Below are positions 28,085-39,629 of a stretch of 64,000 nucleotides of DNA, in pieces. Positions within the stretch are counted from its first letter, which is position 1, and each line of letters opens with the position of its first letter. Both the position numbers and the translations under genes were made by a program. This DNA comes from Cymbomonas tetramitiformis (Eukaryota; Chlorophyta; Pyramimonadophyceae; Pyramimonadales; Pyramimonadaceae). The stretch spans positions 1 to 64,000 of the forward strand of contig LGRX02027230.1 of assembly GCA_001247695.2 (NCBI GenBank), given 5' to 3'. Below the pieces are notes generated by a model, which had not been told where the DNA came from, did no database searches, and saw nothing but the letters and a program-made list of their open reading frames with translations.

Positions 28085-29074
28085 AGGCCTTGCAACTATG
28101 GAGGGTCTAGAAACGTTACTTTTCGGCCAAAAACACGTCAGGGCTTCCAGGGCTTGGGTTCGTAGCATGCGAACCGTCATGCAGTTGTTAGAGAGGTTCC
28201 TCAGAAATGGCAACTTTCTTTTTCCGCCGAGACGAAAAAACTGTGCCACGTCGGAATTCGTGTCGAGTCACTTCTTGGGTGCTGGCAAGGCGTAATTCCA
28301 AAATGACGCCAGGGATCCTTTCAGCTCCAAAAAAAAGCGATTTCCATTTTTCATGTGAAACAGTCCGCAGTCGCAAAGATTTCGAATGCTCTTAGCAGTG
28401 TTTACAGTTTGGAAAAACTGCAGCAGCAATTGCAGGCGAGACCGCCAACAGCATCTTTAATCTGTCACACGCATCCAGCACACATGTGATTTTCATTTTA
28501 TACAAATTGCATTTTCATCCGAGTTTGGGAGCGATTTCCCGAATTCGGACGATATACAGTCTTAAGAGAAAACGGAGCCCTCAGTGTTAATTTTCACTTC
28601 ACGTGTAAGAATCTTTCCCGATTTCGCAGCTAAATTACGCCAACGGCAGACGTGGCACGTAAAATGTGCCACGTCCCCCGTAAAATGGCTGGGAAACGTC
28701 TGCGGAACCTCTCTAATCACGGTCTGAAAAATGCTTTTTCTTTTCAGCTCATTTCCAGTTCACTGAAAACACCCCGAAAATTCGGATTTAAAAATTGGAT
28801 CCGTCACATCCACTTGAAAACGATCATGGAAGAAACGCTCTAGTCATCGTTTTGCGATCGATATTACTAACATCGCTTCGAGTTTTGGGGGTTGTTGCAT
28901 CGAACTATATTTGGGCTGAAAAATACACAATTTTCAGATTATTCATACCTATAGCGATTCGCAGTTTATGAACCCCAAACCTAAGTGTTTTTTTTGCAGT
29001 TTTTCAGTATTTCTTGAAAATAGGGATAGCCTTTGGCCGAAGGTGGACCCTCCTTAGTAGTTGCAAAGACCCCA
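28085..29074. mobile_element. Inverted-repeat DNA element, copy 1 (carries a nested element)
   Basis: Starts with CTTGCAACTATGGAGGGTC and ends with GGACCCTCCTTAGTAGTTGC then AAAGACCCC, which is the complement of the start form seen in copy 2. The body is shared with 29438-29890 (TTTTCGGCCAAAAAC, CGTAGCATGCGAACCGTCA, TTTTCAGCTCAWTTCCAGTT, TTGCGATCGATRT). It is non-coding. Interrupted by 28188-28716. Confidence 0.7.
28188..28716. mobile_element. Nested MITE-like element
   Basis: Ends in TTAGAGAGGTTCC (28188-28200) and the complement GGAACCTCTCTAA (28704-28716). It is absent from copy 2 of the surrounding element, which shows that it is an insertion. It is about 529 bp, non-coding, with further inner repeats of GTGCCACGTC near both ends. 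The target duplication is unclear. Confidence 0.7.
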
Positions 29075-29437
29075 GGGCTCCTAGCCTTTTTAACGCCCCA
29101 AACTGAAATTCGGTTGAGGATAGGGTGCCGTGGTGGACTCAAACCAATTTTGCAGCTTTGGTTTTACAAAAAATGTCATATTTTGTGGGTGTAGCAAATC
29201 AATACTTTCAAAAAGTTCTGGAGGCGAATTTTGCAACATGACTGGCCCTATCGTTTATCATTGGCTAGGGTCCAAGAATGGTGAGTCAGTGACGTGGTAT
29301 TTGAAAAACCTTAGTAGTAGGCAAAATTACCTTGTCATATTTTTGAGAAAGACTTTTTGTAAAGTTAAGTAATGGTAGTTTAATATATGCAACTGATATT
29401 GTTTAGAGATTCTAAAAATATATCTATATGGTAACTT

Positions 29438-29890
29438 GGGGGTCTTTGCAACTATGGAGGGTCCAGCAACGTCACTTTTCGGCCAAAAACAAGTTAGGGT
29501 TTGGGTTTGGGTCGTAGCATGCGAACCGTCACAGATATGAACGATCTGAAAAGTGCGTATTTTTTTCAGCTCAATTCCAGTTCACCGATAAAACTCCGAA
29601 AACTCGAACCGGAGAATTGGGTCAATGACATCGATCGCAAAACGGACACGAAAGTGACGCTTTCGTGTCCGTTTTGCGATCGATGTCACGACTTCAAAAT
29701 TTCGGTTCGAGTTTTAGGGATTGTTGCATGCTACAATTGAGCTGAAAAAATATATGCACTTTTCAGAACGGGAATACCTATAGCGGTACACATTCTATGA
29801 ACGCATACCTCAAGTGTTTTTTTGCAGTTTTCTATACAATACAACTCTAACTTTGGCCAGGATTGGACCCGCGGTACTTGCAAAGACCCT
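29438..29890. mobile_element. Inverted-repeat DNA element, copy 2
   Basis: Starts GGGGGTCTTTGCAACTATGG and ends near GGACCCGCGGTACTTGCAAA followed by GACCC. About 453 bp, non-coding. Its centre holds a perfect hairpin with 29-bp arms (29626-29654 and 29660-29688) and loop TGACG; the matching place in copy 1 is decayed. Confidence 0.75.
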
Positions 29891-30897
29891 TGGCCTCAGT
29901 TTTTTTAAAAACCTCAAGGATATGCTATTCTTGGATTCTAGCCAATAAAAATAGGGGGTCTGATAGCACATTCAATCTCGTGACTCTTGGGACTCCCCTG
30001 ATGAAATGTGCTACCTGGTGATTCAGAATGGTGGTTGTATAAATGGACTCTAATATCTTAAGCTGATAATGCCACCATCATCTTTTATCATGCATACCTC
30101 GATGTCAGGATGTGGTGAAAGCTTGTATGTTGTGTCTTAACGGAGCCTCAGATTTGGGAAATATGGACCGATCCAATATGTGGCGATGGCATCTGTGAAG
30201 CGCCCTTCGAGTTCCCTAGTTATGGGAGGTGCGTGCACTGCGAATCTCCTTCAGCTGCCAACTTCACGAACGGCATGCCATATCATAGACTTCATGTATA
30301 CAAACTCTATCTTCCAACCATTTAGCAGCCTTTTATCTACATCTACATCAACTTTGAACTTGGATGATGGTCGTTAGAAGGCAGGACGTGGAGGGGTGAG
30401 TGCTGAGCTCTTGGGGCAAGGTGTTTGGCATGATGGCGTGCGTGAGTGTTGAGTGCTTAGTGTTGAGTGTTATAGCGTGCATACCAAGCAGCACTGCTTT
30501 AGGGTAAAAACCTGTATGCCACATGCATTCTTGCACCTCAATATTGGCTGAACCGAGACTTTTGGCACATCACATCTTTGTATCACCTGGCCATTTTTTG
30601 CTTTTGTCATATTTTGAGTGGGCGGAACGTCTTGTGTGAGCAGAATGATAGTATGATAACATCCCTTGCTTGGTTGACTGGTGACATCAATGCAGGTTTG
30701 GCTGCAAAGTTGACTGCGGTGCTGAGCTTAACGTGGAAACTGTTGTGCTCGACTTTGAGGTCAGCTGCTAGAGAACAAACAAACTCTATGTTCAAGCAAT
30801 CATATTTCCGTACGGCCTTAAACGACTTTTTACACAAATTTGTGGCAAAATTCTACTTCAGCAAATTCTACTTTGGCCATCCAAATTCTACTGTCCC
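29891..30897. other. Gene-free stretch
   Basis: I see no supported gene, RNA or repeat. Short open frames lack motifs. Confidence 0.4.
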
Positions 30898-32128
30898 AAA
30901 GCATTGCACGATTGCCATGCTGTCTTGAAACATTACACGACTGTCATGCTGTCTTGAGCCGTTGCATGACTGTCATGCTGTCTCGAGCCATTGCATGACT
31001 ATCATGCTGTCTCGAGCCATTGCATGATTGTCATGCTGTCTCAAGTAAGCCATTGCATGACGGTCATGCTATCTTGAGCCATTGCACGACTGTCATGCTG
31101 TCTTGAGCCATTGCATGATGGTCATGCTGTCTCAAGTCATTGCATGATTGCCATGCTGTCTTGAGCCATTGCATGACTGGCATGACACTGTCTTGAGCCA
31201 ATGCACGATTGCCATGCTGTCTCGAGCAATTGCATGACTGCCATGCTGTCTGGAGCCATAGCAAGATAGCATGCCTACGCCTGTCATGCTGTCTCAAGCT
31301 ATTGGATGACTGTCATGCTGTCTCAAGTCATTGCATGACTGCCATGCTGTCTCAAGCCATTGCACGACTGCCATGCCGTCTCAAGTCTTTGCATGACATG
31401 ACTGTCACGCTGTCTTGAGCGATTGCATGACTGTCATGCTGTCTCAAGCTATTGGATGACTGTCATACTGCCTCAAGTCATTGCATGACTGTCATGCTGC
31501 CTCAAGTCATTGCATGACTGTCATGCTGTCTTGAGCCATTGCATGACTGCCATGCTATCTCAAGTCATTGCATGACATGACTGTCACGCTGTCTTGAGCG
31601 ATTGCATGACTGGCATGCTGTCTTGAGCCGTTGCATGACTGTCATGTTGCCTCAAGTCATTGTATGACCGTCATGCTCTCTTGAGCCATTGCATGACTGT
31701 CATGCTGTCTCAAGCAAGCCACTGCATGACTGTTATATATACTGTCTCAAAACATTGCACGATTGCCATGCTGTCTTGAAACATTACATGACTGGCATGC
31801 TGTCTTGAGCCATTGCATGACTGTCATGCTGTCTCGAGCCACTGCATGACTGTCATGATGTCTCAAGCGATTGCATGCATGAAGGTCATGCTGTCTTGAG
31901 CCATTGCATGACGGTCATGCTGTCTTGAGCCATTGCATGACGGTCATGCTGTCTTGAGCCATTGCATCACGGTCATGCTGTCTTGAGCCATTGCATCACG
32001 GTCATGCTGTCTTGAGCCATTGCATGGCTCTCATGCATGCTGTCTTGAGCCATTGCATGACTGGCATGCTGTCTTGAGCCATTGCCTGTATGATTGTATG
32101 TCATGTCTTGAGCCATTGCATGATGACT
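30898..32128. repeat. Minisatellite of about 29-bp units, roughly 40 copies
   Basis: Unit close to CATTGCATGACTGTCATGCT followed by GTCTTGAGC, repeated over 1.2 kb with many single-base variants and a few extra CATGA or AAGC insertions. Frames inside it are artefacts of the repeat. Confidence 0.95.
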
Positions 32129-33493
32129 ACTGTCATATTATCTCCAATTTTCAAGGTCGCAGATTTGTTTTATCTGTCACGAGAAAGCAATGCAATTCCA
32201 CTGCATTTCGATTTAAACAACCATGGTGATGACTGGTATGGATGGCAGTTTGCCCGTATTATTACTTAATATCATGAAATTCTTCACTTTTTTGCATACT
32301 CTTATGAGAACATATCCATTTGTGCGTGCCACCTCCCGCCTTACATCCCCTCTAGCTTTCACTCAAAATGCTTTTGTTTTCCGATTGGATCCTGGTGCTC
32401 CATGGTCATGTTTATTTCCAACCTAGCTTCAATTAATCTGTGGTGGAGGAAAGGCGCATTGATTGCTCAAGGGGCTATTACCTCATATCAACAAAAGTGG
32501 AGGCAAGCAAAAGCTGATAGCAAATCAATGACACAGGCAGACTTGGCGCGCGTTTTCGTCTGTGGTTGTGTGACTCATCGGTGGCTGATGATGGCACCAC
32601 GTGTGGTTCCTGGGGTACCCCGCCCAAGAGTGCATATTTCATTTAATGGCAGATGATCATTTGTCACAATGTGCGGCATCTTGAACACTGACACTGTCAG
32701 AAACCTTCCTGACACTGCTGTTAGACCAGAAACGCGGGAGTACATATTTCAGCCATGATGTGATGCAATTCACTGGAAGGATACGTACGTAGCGTAACCA
32801 TAGAAAATGGACTGTTGCACGGTCTAAGTGAGACACGTCCTCCTGCTCCAGAAAAAGGGCTGGAACGTTTTGTCTTTGGTGATTGTTAGTTTTGTTCACA
32901 AAATATTCGGCATCAGGAAGCGCTTCTTTGTGGAGTCCAAGTAGCATTGAGCAAGCGCACCTTCATGTTAGTTCTCAGTCTCAGGCATCGCTCGCTTCCA
33001 AGCTCTGGCGCGCGCCCAAATTCCTATCATAGGGTTAAGATGATCACTCATGCTCAATGCGGGCTGTACAAAATATGCATGACACTCACATAACAATAAT
33101 CCTATATGTTCCTTGAAGTCAAAGCATATATAGCATATTCAAGGAAATTCTATGCTCAAATTTCATGGGAACTCATGAGAAATGCTTTTGAATTGAGAAT
33201 TATGAGAAGGGCGGGTGGTTGCCAGGTGGACTTTTATCTCTCGGGAATTGATTTGCGCGCAGTGCCGCCGGATGTTGCGGAAATCTTGAGAAGCAGGTGA
33301 AACCCTCTCCGACTTCAAATCCAGCACTTCTTCCTAGCTGCGTGCATGTATGCATCGGCTAGGATAGTAAGCAATATAATTGCCTACGTGCCTGCCTGCT
33401 GCCTGCGTGCCCGCCTGCTGGCATGCATGTTTCCATGCTTATGCATTACATATATGTGTGTGTGTGTGTGTGTGTATGCTTATCCTTGCGACT
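32129..33493. other. Gene-free stretch with a short (GT)n run
   Basis: No supported gene. A dinucleotide run (GT)n is at about 33455-33474. The sequence around 33380-33430 is a short CCTGCCTGC-type simple repeat. Confidence 0.4.
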
Positions 33494-33598
33494 CCTTTGG
33501 CACCCCGTAGCCACAGGAGACTGCACTATGTACCCACGCCGGGGATCAAAGGATTCAGCACACACTTCGGGACACCCATCCGGATTCTCCGGAGCTCA
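33494..33598 (+). repeat. 105-bp inverted repeat, left arm
   Basis: Matches the complement of 39524-39629 with a few mismatches (for example CACCCCGTAGCCACAGGAG versus CACCCCGAAGCCACAGGAG). The two arms bracket the 6-kb region with the R2-like element. Confidence 0.85.
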
Positions 33599-33673
33599 GT
33601 GTGTGTGTACGTGTATGTTGGCTTTTGTTGGCCGATCTCATGCCGTTCAGTGTACGTGTATGTTGGCCGATCA

Positions 33674-33931
33674 GGTCCCATCCATCGACCGGGAGCCACT
33701 GGGGGGCATGCCAGCAGGGTCCGCTTACTCCGTTACCCAGAGACCAACAATTGTTGGGCGATGATCGGTCACATCGTTTCATCTTTCCATGCTGCTTTGC
33801 ATCAGGGTTGGGAACATGTATGAGTTTGTCGTATCTTGTCACGGCCCCGCCCTGCTCCTGATTTGCTTCTCACATCCACTGGGATGATGGTGGGCTGGCT
33901 TTTGTTGGCCGATCTCATGCCGTTCAGTGTG
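33674..33931 (+). repeat. Dispersed ~257-bp repeat, copy 1
   Basis: Direct copy of 53507-53762 (GGTCCCATCCATCGACC, TTGTTGGGCGATGATCGGTC, CACATCCACTGGGATGA), with roughly one in fifteen bases changed. Its last part, TTTTGTTGGCCGATCTCATG, also occurs once before it, at about 33624. Confidence 0.8.
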
Positions 33932-34042
33932 TGTGTGTAGCACTCCAGAAAGCGCTTGCCCGCACATATTCGCAGGTTTGTGCTGTTCGTATACATCATA
34001 ATAATTTACACACACACGGCTGGGCAAAGTGTAGGCCCAGCG

Positions 34043-35350
34043 ATGGCGGCGTTGCCAGTGGGCACCCTGGTGGAGGTGTATTGGCCAGGTGAGCGCAGCT
34101 GGTATGGTGGACGGTTAGGGGGGGGGGCATCTGTGGAGGGGGCGACGGTGATTGAGTACCTTGATGGGAACCCGGAGAGAGAGGAGGTGTTCCTGGAGGA
34201 CAGGCCGAGAGGCCCGGGTGATCATGACGGTTTCCTGTCCAGGCGGGGTGGTGGGCGGCGCGTCGGGGTGAAGACGGTTGGTGGCTGGAGCAGGGAGGCG
34301 GAGAAGGGCTTGCTTATGGGTTGGCGGCGGTTGCCTCAGGGGGATGCGGGCGCGGGTGAAGGTGGCGAAACTGAGGGGATCAGCGGGGAGGACGGGGCCG
34401 GAGTGGATGGTCTGGCGGGTGGGATGGCAGTGAGCAGCGGAGAGGGCGTGGAGGGCCCTCATCTGTCACTTCGATTGGAACTGTCGGGGCGTTCGGCTGG
34501 GGTTAGCGTTGATCTTGGGAGTGGTGCTGTAGCGGTGGGACAGTCGGGTGGTGAGGAGGCCGTGGGGGTGGCGGGTGAGGGTGTCCACGGGGTAAGGTTA
34601 GGGACGAGGACGGTGGGGGCAGAGCGCGGGGCTGATGTGGCGGGTGAGGGAGGGGCTGTGGAGCCACTGAGACCATTGGGGGGTGCCTCGGGAGGGACTA
34701 GTGGGTCGGCGCAGCTCGAGGGAAGTGGCGGGCGGAAGGGGGCAGGACAGCGGGTGGGGAATGTGGTCTGCTCGGTGCCGGGGCGCTCAGTGGGGGCCCA
34801 AGGAAGCAGACGAGCCCTGACGGAGCATTTTCGGCGGAGCCATCCTGACGCATCGGGGCTTCTGCTGTCTGCGGCGAGGCTCACGCGGTGCCCTGAGCAG
34901 AGCTGTGGACATATCCTCTCGGGGACTGGATTGCGGCAGCATCAAGGTCGGGGTGGGGGCTGTCTGGCTAGTTATGCTCAGCGCTGTGCGCCGGCTCAGG
35001 GGGGAGGCGGCAGTGGGGGCCGGGGCAATCCACGGGCGGCGGGGCGGGCGCAGGGGCAGCACGGAGGCGAGAGCTTGGTGGGGGTCCCGGATGGGCTTGG
35101 AGAGGCGGGGTGGACATGGCTGCGAGGACTGAGTGTCGACGAGTGTGTTGTGAGCGACTTCCCTTCCCTGATGGTGCCGAAGAAGTTGTGGGGATTGTTC
35201 ACCGAGTGTGTGATGGTCGCGCTTCGGAGGATGCGGGTGGACACAGAGGACGTCGAGGCCTACAAGCTGTTCTTTGTACTCCCGCGCCTGGTTCTTCAGC
35301 CGGTCCAGCAGGGGGTGAAGCAGGGTGTGGCCCAGGTCATTAAGGAGTGA
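34043..35350 (+). pseudogene. R2-like element, N-terminal Tudor-like and zinc-finger part
   Basis: Starts MAALPVGTLVEVYWPGE; an upstream in-frame Met at 33956 looks non-coding. About 435 codons to a TGA at 35348-35350, after which the same frame continues (ARFLRGKWEGLHVEVPGD). The zinc-finger part at about 34780-34990 should bind the target DNA. The Tudor-like start is unusual for the family and might bind methylated histones or proteins; inference only. Confidence 0.7.
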
Positions 35351-37279
35351 TGCGCCCGCTTCCTGCGCGGCAAGTGGGAGGGGCTGCATGTGGAGGTGCC
35401 GGGGGATCCTCGAGCTGTGGCCGAGGCGGATGAGGAACGGGTGCTGCGAGATGTTGTGCGGTTGGTGAAGGCGGGGCAGCTGGGAAAGGCAGCAAAGATG
35501 CTGGAGTTGGCCAAGTTGGCACCAGCGACGGAGGAGACGTTGCTGAAGCTGGAGCGGTTGCACCCGGCTGGGACAAGCAGGAGGCACGATGTGGGAGAGG
35601 ATCGCCGGCGGGTGCTTCGGGGGCAGGCGCTTGAGCTGGATGAGAAGACATTCGATGATGTAATGCGTAACCTGCCGCGGGCCTCGGGACCGGGCAGCTC
35701 TCAGTGGCGCTGGGAGCATATGTGGGCGTTCCATGTCTCTGGTGGGCGAGATGCACTGTTGAAGGTGTGCAACCATCTGGCGGCAGGTCGGGCCCCGGCG
35801 GGGGTTCGGGAGTGGTTGGCAGGCGCTAGGTTAGTGGCGTTGCTGAAGGACGATCTCGGCGTTAACGTCCGGCCCATCGCGTGTGACGAAGTTCTCCGGA
35901 AGCTAGTGGCGAAGGTCATATGCAGGCAGCGTGCGAAGGCCCTTAGGGCTCGATTTTGTGGGCGTTGACAAGATGATGAGCATGGTGGACTGCGGGCGGC
36001 CCAGATTGGGGTTGCGGTGAAGGGAGGGGCGGACCTGGGGGTCCACACTGTTCAGGCGGCCCTGGACCGGCACCCGGAATGGGTCTGTGTCAAGGCAGAT
36101 GCCATGAATGCCTTCAATGCGGTGCACCGTGAGGCAATGTTTGAGGCTATCGAGCGGGACTTCCCGGAGCTGTGGGCATGGATGGACCTTTGTTATGGGG
36201 TGGATGCGAACCTGGGGTTTTGGCTAGGGGGCGTTGATGGCTCGGTGATGCGATTTGTCAAGTCGAAGGAGGGCACGCAGCAGGGGGACCCCCTGGGGCC
36301 ACTTTACTTGGCTGCCCCGTTGCAGGTGGTGCTGGAGCGGGTTCAGGAGGGACACCCTAGCGTGGTCATCTTTGCCTACTTGGATGACGCTTTCTTCCTG
36401 GGCCCTCCGGTTGAAGCGGCGCTTGCGTATGAGACTTATATGGAGGAGGCAGTGGCGATTGGCCTGGATATTCAGCCGGTGAAGTCAGCGGCTTTCTCGC
36501 CTGAGGGGGACGCCAGTTGCTTCGAGGCCGGGATGCCGGGTGCACGGGGGGAGCTGGACTTCATCGATGTCTTGGGGGTGCCGGTGGGGAAGGCAGAGGC
36601 GGTCAGTGTGGAGATGTTGAAGAAGGTGGAGGAGTTATGTGGCATCCTGCCCCTCTTGAACAAGCTTGGGCATGCGCAGGCCCAGGGGCTCCTGCTTCGA
36701 TTCTGTGCCCACCCGAGGCTGGGGTTCTGGCTGCGAGGTGTGCCGCCGGAGATGATGCGGGAGGCGGCTGAGGAGCATGACAGGAGGATGCAGGGGGCGT
36801 TGCGGGACTTGCTGCCTGGCGGTGGATTGGCGTGGCATTCCTGTGAGTTTGCCACCCTCCCGCATGGGATGGGCCTGACTAAGGCGGCGAGGGTGAGCAG
36901 TGCGGCCTGGCTTGGTGGGTTTGCTCAAGTCTGGGAGGATATGCGGGAACTCTTTCCAACAGTGACGGCAGGGACCGAGGACCTCGGGGCTGAGAGCGAC
37001 GTGCCTTATGTTAATTCTTTGCAAGCGGCCATGCAGAAGGTGTCGGAGGCGATGGAGGTGATTGGAAAGGCGAGGGGAGCAAATGAGCATTTGCCACCAC
37101 AAGTGCCTAAGGCGGACAACGTCAAGAAGTTGAGTGATTACAGCAGGTCTCAAAAACGTGCCCAACGGGTCTATGCTGCTGTCCTCCACTCTGCGGATTG
37201 GCTTTGGCTGGCTGGGCACGTGGGGGCGGCTCCCCTGGCTTTTCTCGGTAACCTTCAACAGCATTGGGCCTGCTTTTGA
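35351..37279 (+). pseudogene. R2-like element, reverse transcriptase part
   Basis: Two open segments in one frame separated by TGA at 35966-35968. The finger region is in the first; the catalytic motifs (ADAMNAFNAVH, TQQGDPLGP, AYLDDAFF) are in the second at about 36099-36400. Copies RNA at the nicked target. Confidence 0.8.
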
Positions 37280-37845
37280 GGGGTGTTCCATGCTGCCCAA
37301 CCCTGGAGCTCAGTTCGGCGGAATACCGGGTGGCCCTGCGACACATTCTTCATGCGGAGCAGCCCCTCCTTGGCCAAGTGGAGGAGTGCCCCGATTGTGG
37401 AGGAGAGCGGGATCCCACCGGGACACACTTACCGGCATGCCGGGGGGGAGTGGGGGCTGGGGGAGGAAATTGGTACTCTTTCATCCACCACAAACTGCAG
37501 AGGGTGCTGTTCGAGGTGGCCAAGTCTGCCTATCCCTTGGCGTCTGCATTGCACGATGACTTCGCGGGCTACCTGACCTACTACTCACGGAATCATTGCC
37601 CGGATGTGACAGTGCTTGATGCGGAGGGACCGGGTCAGCATGTGCTGTTTGATGTGGCCACGGCGCGGCCAATGTCAGACACGCACCTGGGAGCGGCCTT
37701 GATGGCCCCTGGGGCGGCGGCGAAGAAGGTAGAGGAGAGCAAGGTGGCGACGTACGGGGATGTCCGTCCACATCAATTCATCCCCTTTGGGGAGGAGGTG
37801 TATGGTGGGCTAGGGCCTGCGGCGTATGGATTCCTTCGGAAGTAG
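37264..37845 (+). pseudogene. R2-like element, C-terminal knuckle and restriction-like endonuclease
   Basis: Frame shifted relative to the RT part; LELSSAEYRVALRHILHA is the natural continuation. CX2C..H..C knuckle CPDCGGERDPTGTHLPAC at about 37387-37441 and the nuclease PD...D motif at about 37600-37670, ending GFLRK. Confidence 0.75.
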
Positions 37846-38539
37846 CAGCGGCGCTTCAGGGAGCAGCGTTACATGCAGGCGAACGCGGAAGGGGGAGAGC
37901 AAAGCAAGTGGACGGCAATGGGGACGAGGACGAGGAGGAGGAAGCGGCACGTGGCGGGGCGGTGGGCCGGAAGGAGCAGTGGGTCCGGCTGCTTTCTTTC
38001 GCGCTTGCACGGGGGTTGCAGGGCTGATCATCAAGCGGGCTGTAGGGCGATGTCCGGCCGGAAGTGGATGGCGTTGGGCTGGTGGAGGGCGTGTGAGAGG
38101 AGGCGTGGGCCCGGGCCTGGATCGGGGGGAGGCGGACCGACGGGAAGGGGCGGAGAGGTTGGCGCTGATGGACAGAGCGTGGGAGGACGCGTTCGAGGAG
38201 ACAGACTATGGCACACAGGATGGGTCTGGCGGTGGGACGCAGGAATCTGAGGGAACGCAGCGTGAGCGGTCTGGGCAGGCTTCCCGTGAGGCAAGCGAGG
38301 CAGGCGAGGCAGGTGCGATGGCATTGAGGCTTTTGGAGAGCATGGAGGACGTGTGGCGGGAGGCGGAGCATCTGGGCACTGTGGGGGGTCAAGGAGGGGG
38401 CACCGCCGAGGCGCGATCTGGAGGGGCGCGGGCAGGCATAGGCGGGCCCAGCCAGGCGGCGTCAAGTGTCGAGGATATCTTGAATGAGTGGGATGACCTT
38501 TCGTCGCCGGGCCCGGAGGGTGGGGTCTGGACTCAATAG
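37826..38539 (+). CDS. Uncertain Gly/Glu-rich open frame after the R2-like element
   Basis: 237 codons, GC-rich, low complexity. The second half contains a helical acidic stretch (AMALRLLESMEDVWREAEHL) and SSVEDILNEWDDLSSP, which look protein-like, while the first half is Gly/Arg repeat. It may be a remnant of the element or of a host gene, or chance openness in GC-rich DNA. The minus strand is also open here. Confidence 0.3.
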   Translation: MDSFGSSSGASGSSVTCRRTRKGESKASGRQWGRGRGGGSGTWRGGGPEGAVGPAAFFRACTGVAGLIIKRAVGRCPAGSGWRWAGGGRVRGGVGPGLDRGEADRREGAERLALMDRAWEDAFEETDYGTQDGSGGGTQESEGTQRERSGQASREASEAGEAGAMALRLLESMEDVWREAEHLGTVGGQGGGTAEARSGGARAGIGGPSQAASSVEDILNEWDDLSSPGPEGGVWTQ

Positions 38540-39523
38540 CAGAGTGGGGCCTCGCCGGAGCAAGCAATGGCCTTGGCTGAGGGAGGGGTGGCCACCTTGA
38601 TGGGGGCGAGCAGGCGGGTGGCCGGCCTTCTTGGGGGGTTGATGGCATGGGGGGAACTGATGAGGATGACGGGGGAGATGTGGGGAGGTCCGCGGGTGGA
38701 GTTGACACACGCCGGGCCCCTCAGAGCCCGGGGGCCATATCCGGCAGCGATGACCACTTACAACAGGTTGCACGGCAGCATACGGCATCTCATCAGCTTC
38801 CGTGCCCATCGGGCGAGGTTGCTGGCCGTGCCGGAACTAACAGTGAGCAGCTGTCGGGAAGGCGACGACCGGGTGATGAACTATCGGCCACCGAGAGGGC
38901 TTGGGACACGCAGGCAACTGTGGGGATGGGACCCCAAGTAGGAACAGTGCGGCGTGACAGTTACACCGCAAGATAGTGTGGAGCGCATAGCTCAAGTTCG
39001 CGGCCACCTCGCAAGGCAATCAGCGCAAGGGCTCCAGTCACGGGGAGTTGGTGTTGGGGGTAGAGGGCTACAAGCGCAAGTCGATGGCGGATGCGCAAGT
39101 TTGGATGAGGGCAACCCAGTTTATCATTCTCAGCCCCTTGGGACAGCGCTTGGGCATTCTGGCCGTGGCGTGGGTGGGCAAGCTCTCTTGAGACCATGCT
39201 GGAGGCGGCAGCGGGGTGATGTGGGATGTGGGCTTGGTGGTGGAGGGGTGGCTCGGTTGGCGGAGGTGAGCCGGCTCCAGAGACACGGCAGCAGTGCACC
39301 GGCAGGACAGCCGCAGAAGGACTCAGGTGACCCAGTGAGGCTCAGGGAGCAGAGGGGTGGTCTTGAGCGTGGGCTTGGTGGTGGAGATATGGCTCGCGCA
39401 GCTCGGGGGGCAAGGATGAACCGGCTTCAGGCACAAGGCGGCAGTGCGCTGGCGGTGAAGACGCAGAGGGGCTCGGGTGGCTCAGCGAGGTTTAGGGGGT
39501 CCCAACGTCCTATTCTTCACTGG
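38540..39523. other. GC-rich tail with a diverged ~140-bp duplication
   Basis: Two related units at about 39229-39352 and 39368-39495 share GGGCTTGGTGGTGGAG, ACCGGCTYCAG and GGCAGYGTG-like words. No supported gene. Confidence 0.45.
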
Positions 39524-39629
39524 TGAGCTCCGGAGAATCCGGATGAGTGTCCCGAAGTGTGTGCTGAATCCTTTGATCCCCGGCGTGGGTACATAGTGCA
39601 CTCTCCTGTGGCTTCGGGGTGCCAAAGGA
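39524..39629 (-). repeat. 105-bp inverted repeat, right arm
   Basis: Complement of 33494-33598 with a few mismatches. Confidence 0.85.

Larger units (their letters stand above)
34043..37845 (+). mobile_element. R2-like non-LTR retrotransposon, decayed
   Basis: One long gene of about 1,260 codons is recoverable by eye in a single frame up to 37277, broken by TGA at 35348 and 35966, then a frameshift near the TGA at 37277. Seen: an SH3/Tudor-like N-terminus (LVEVYWPGERSWYGGRL, then VIEYLDGNPEREEVF); a Gly-rich linker; C2H2-like zinc finger(s) (LTEHFRRSHPD, LTRCPEQSCGHILSGTGLRQ); the RT with ADAMNAFNAVH (motif A), TQQGDPLGPLYLAA (motif B) and FAYLDDAFFLG (motif C); then, in the new frame, a CPDCGGERDPTGTHLPAC knuckle and HCPDVTV..VLFDVATARP, the restriction-like endonuclease. 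This order is that of R2/site-specific LINEs. The loss is by stops, not deletion. Confidence 0.82.

Noticed and set aside
30898..32128. Regular ~29-bp repeats could be taken for a CRISPR array.
   Set aside because: There are no unique spacers between units, no cas genes, and the context is eukaryotic.
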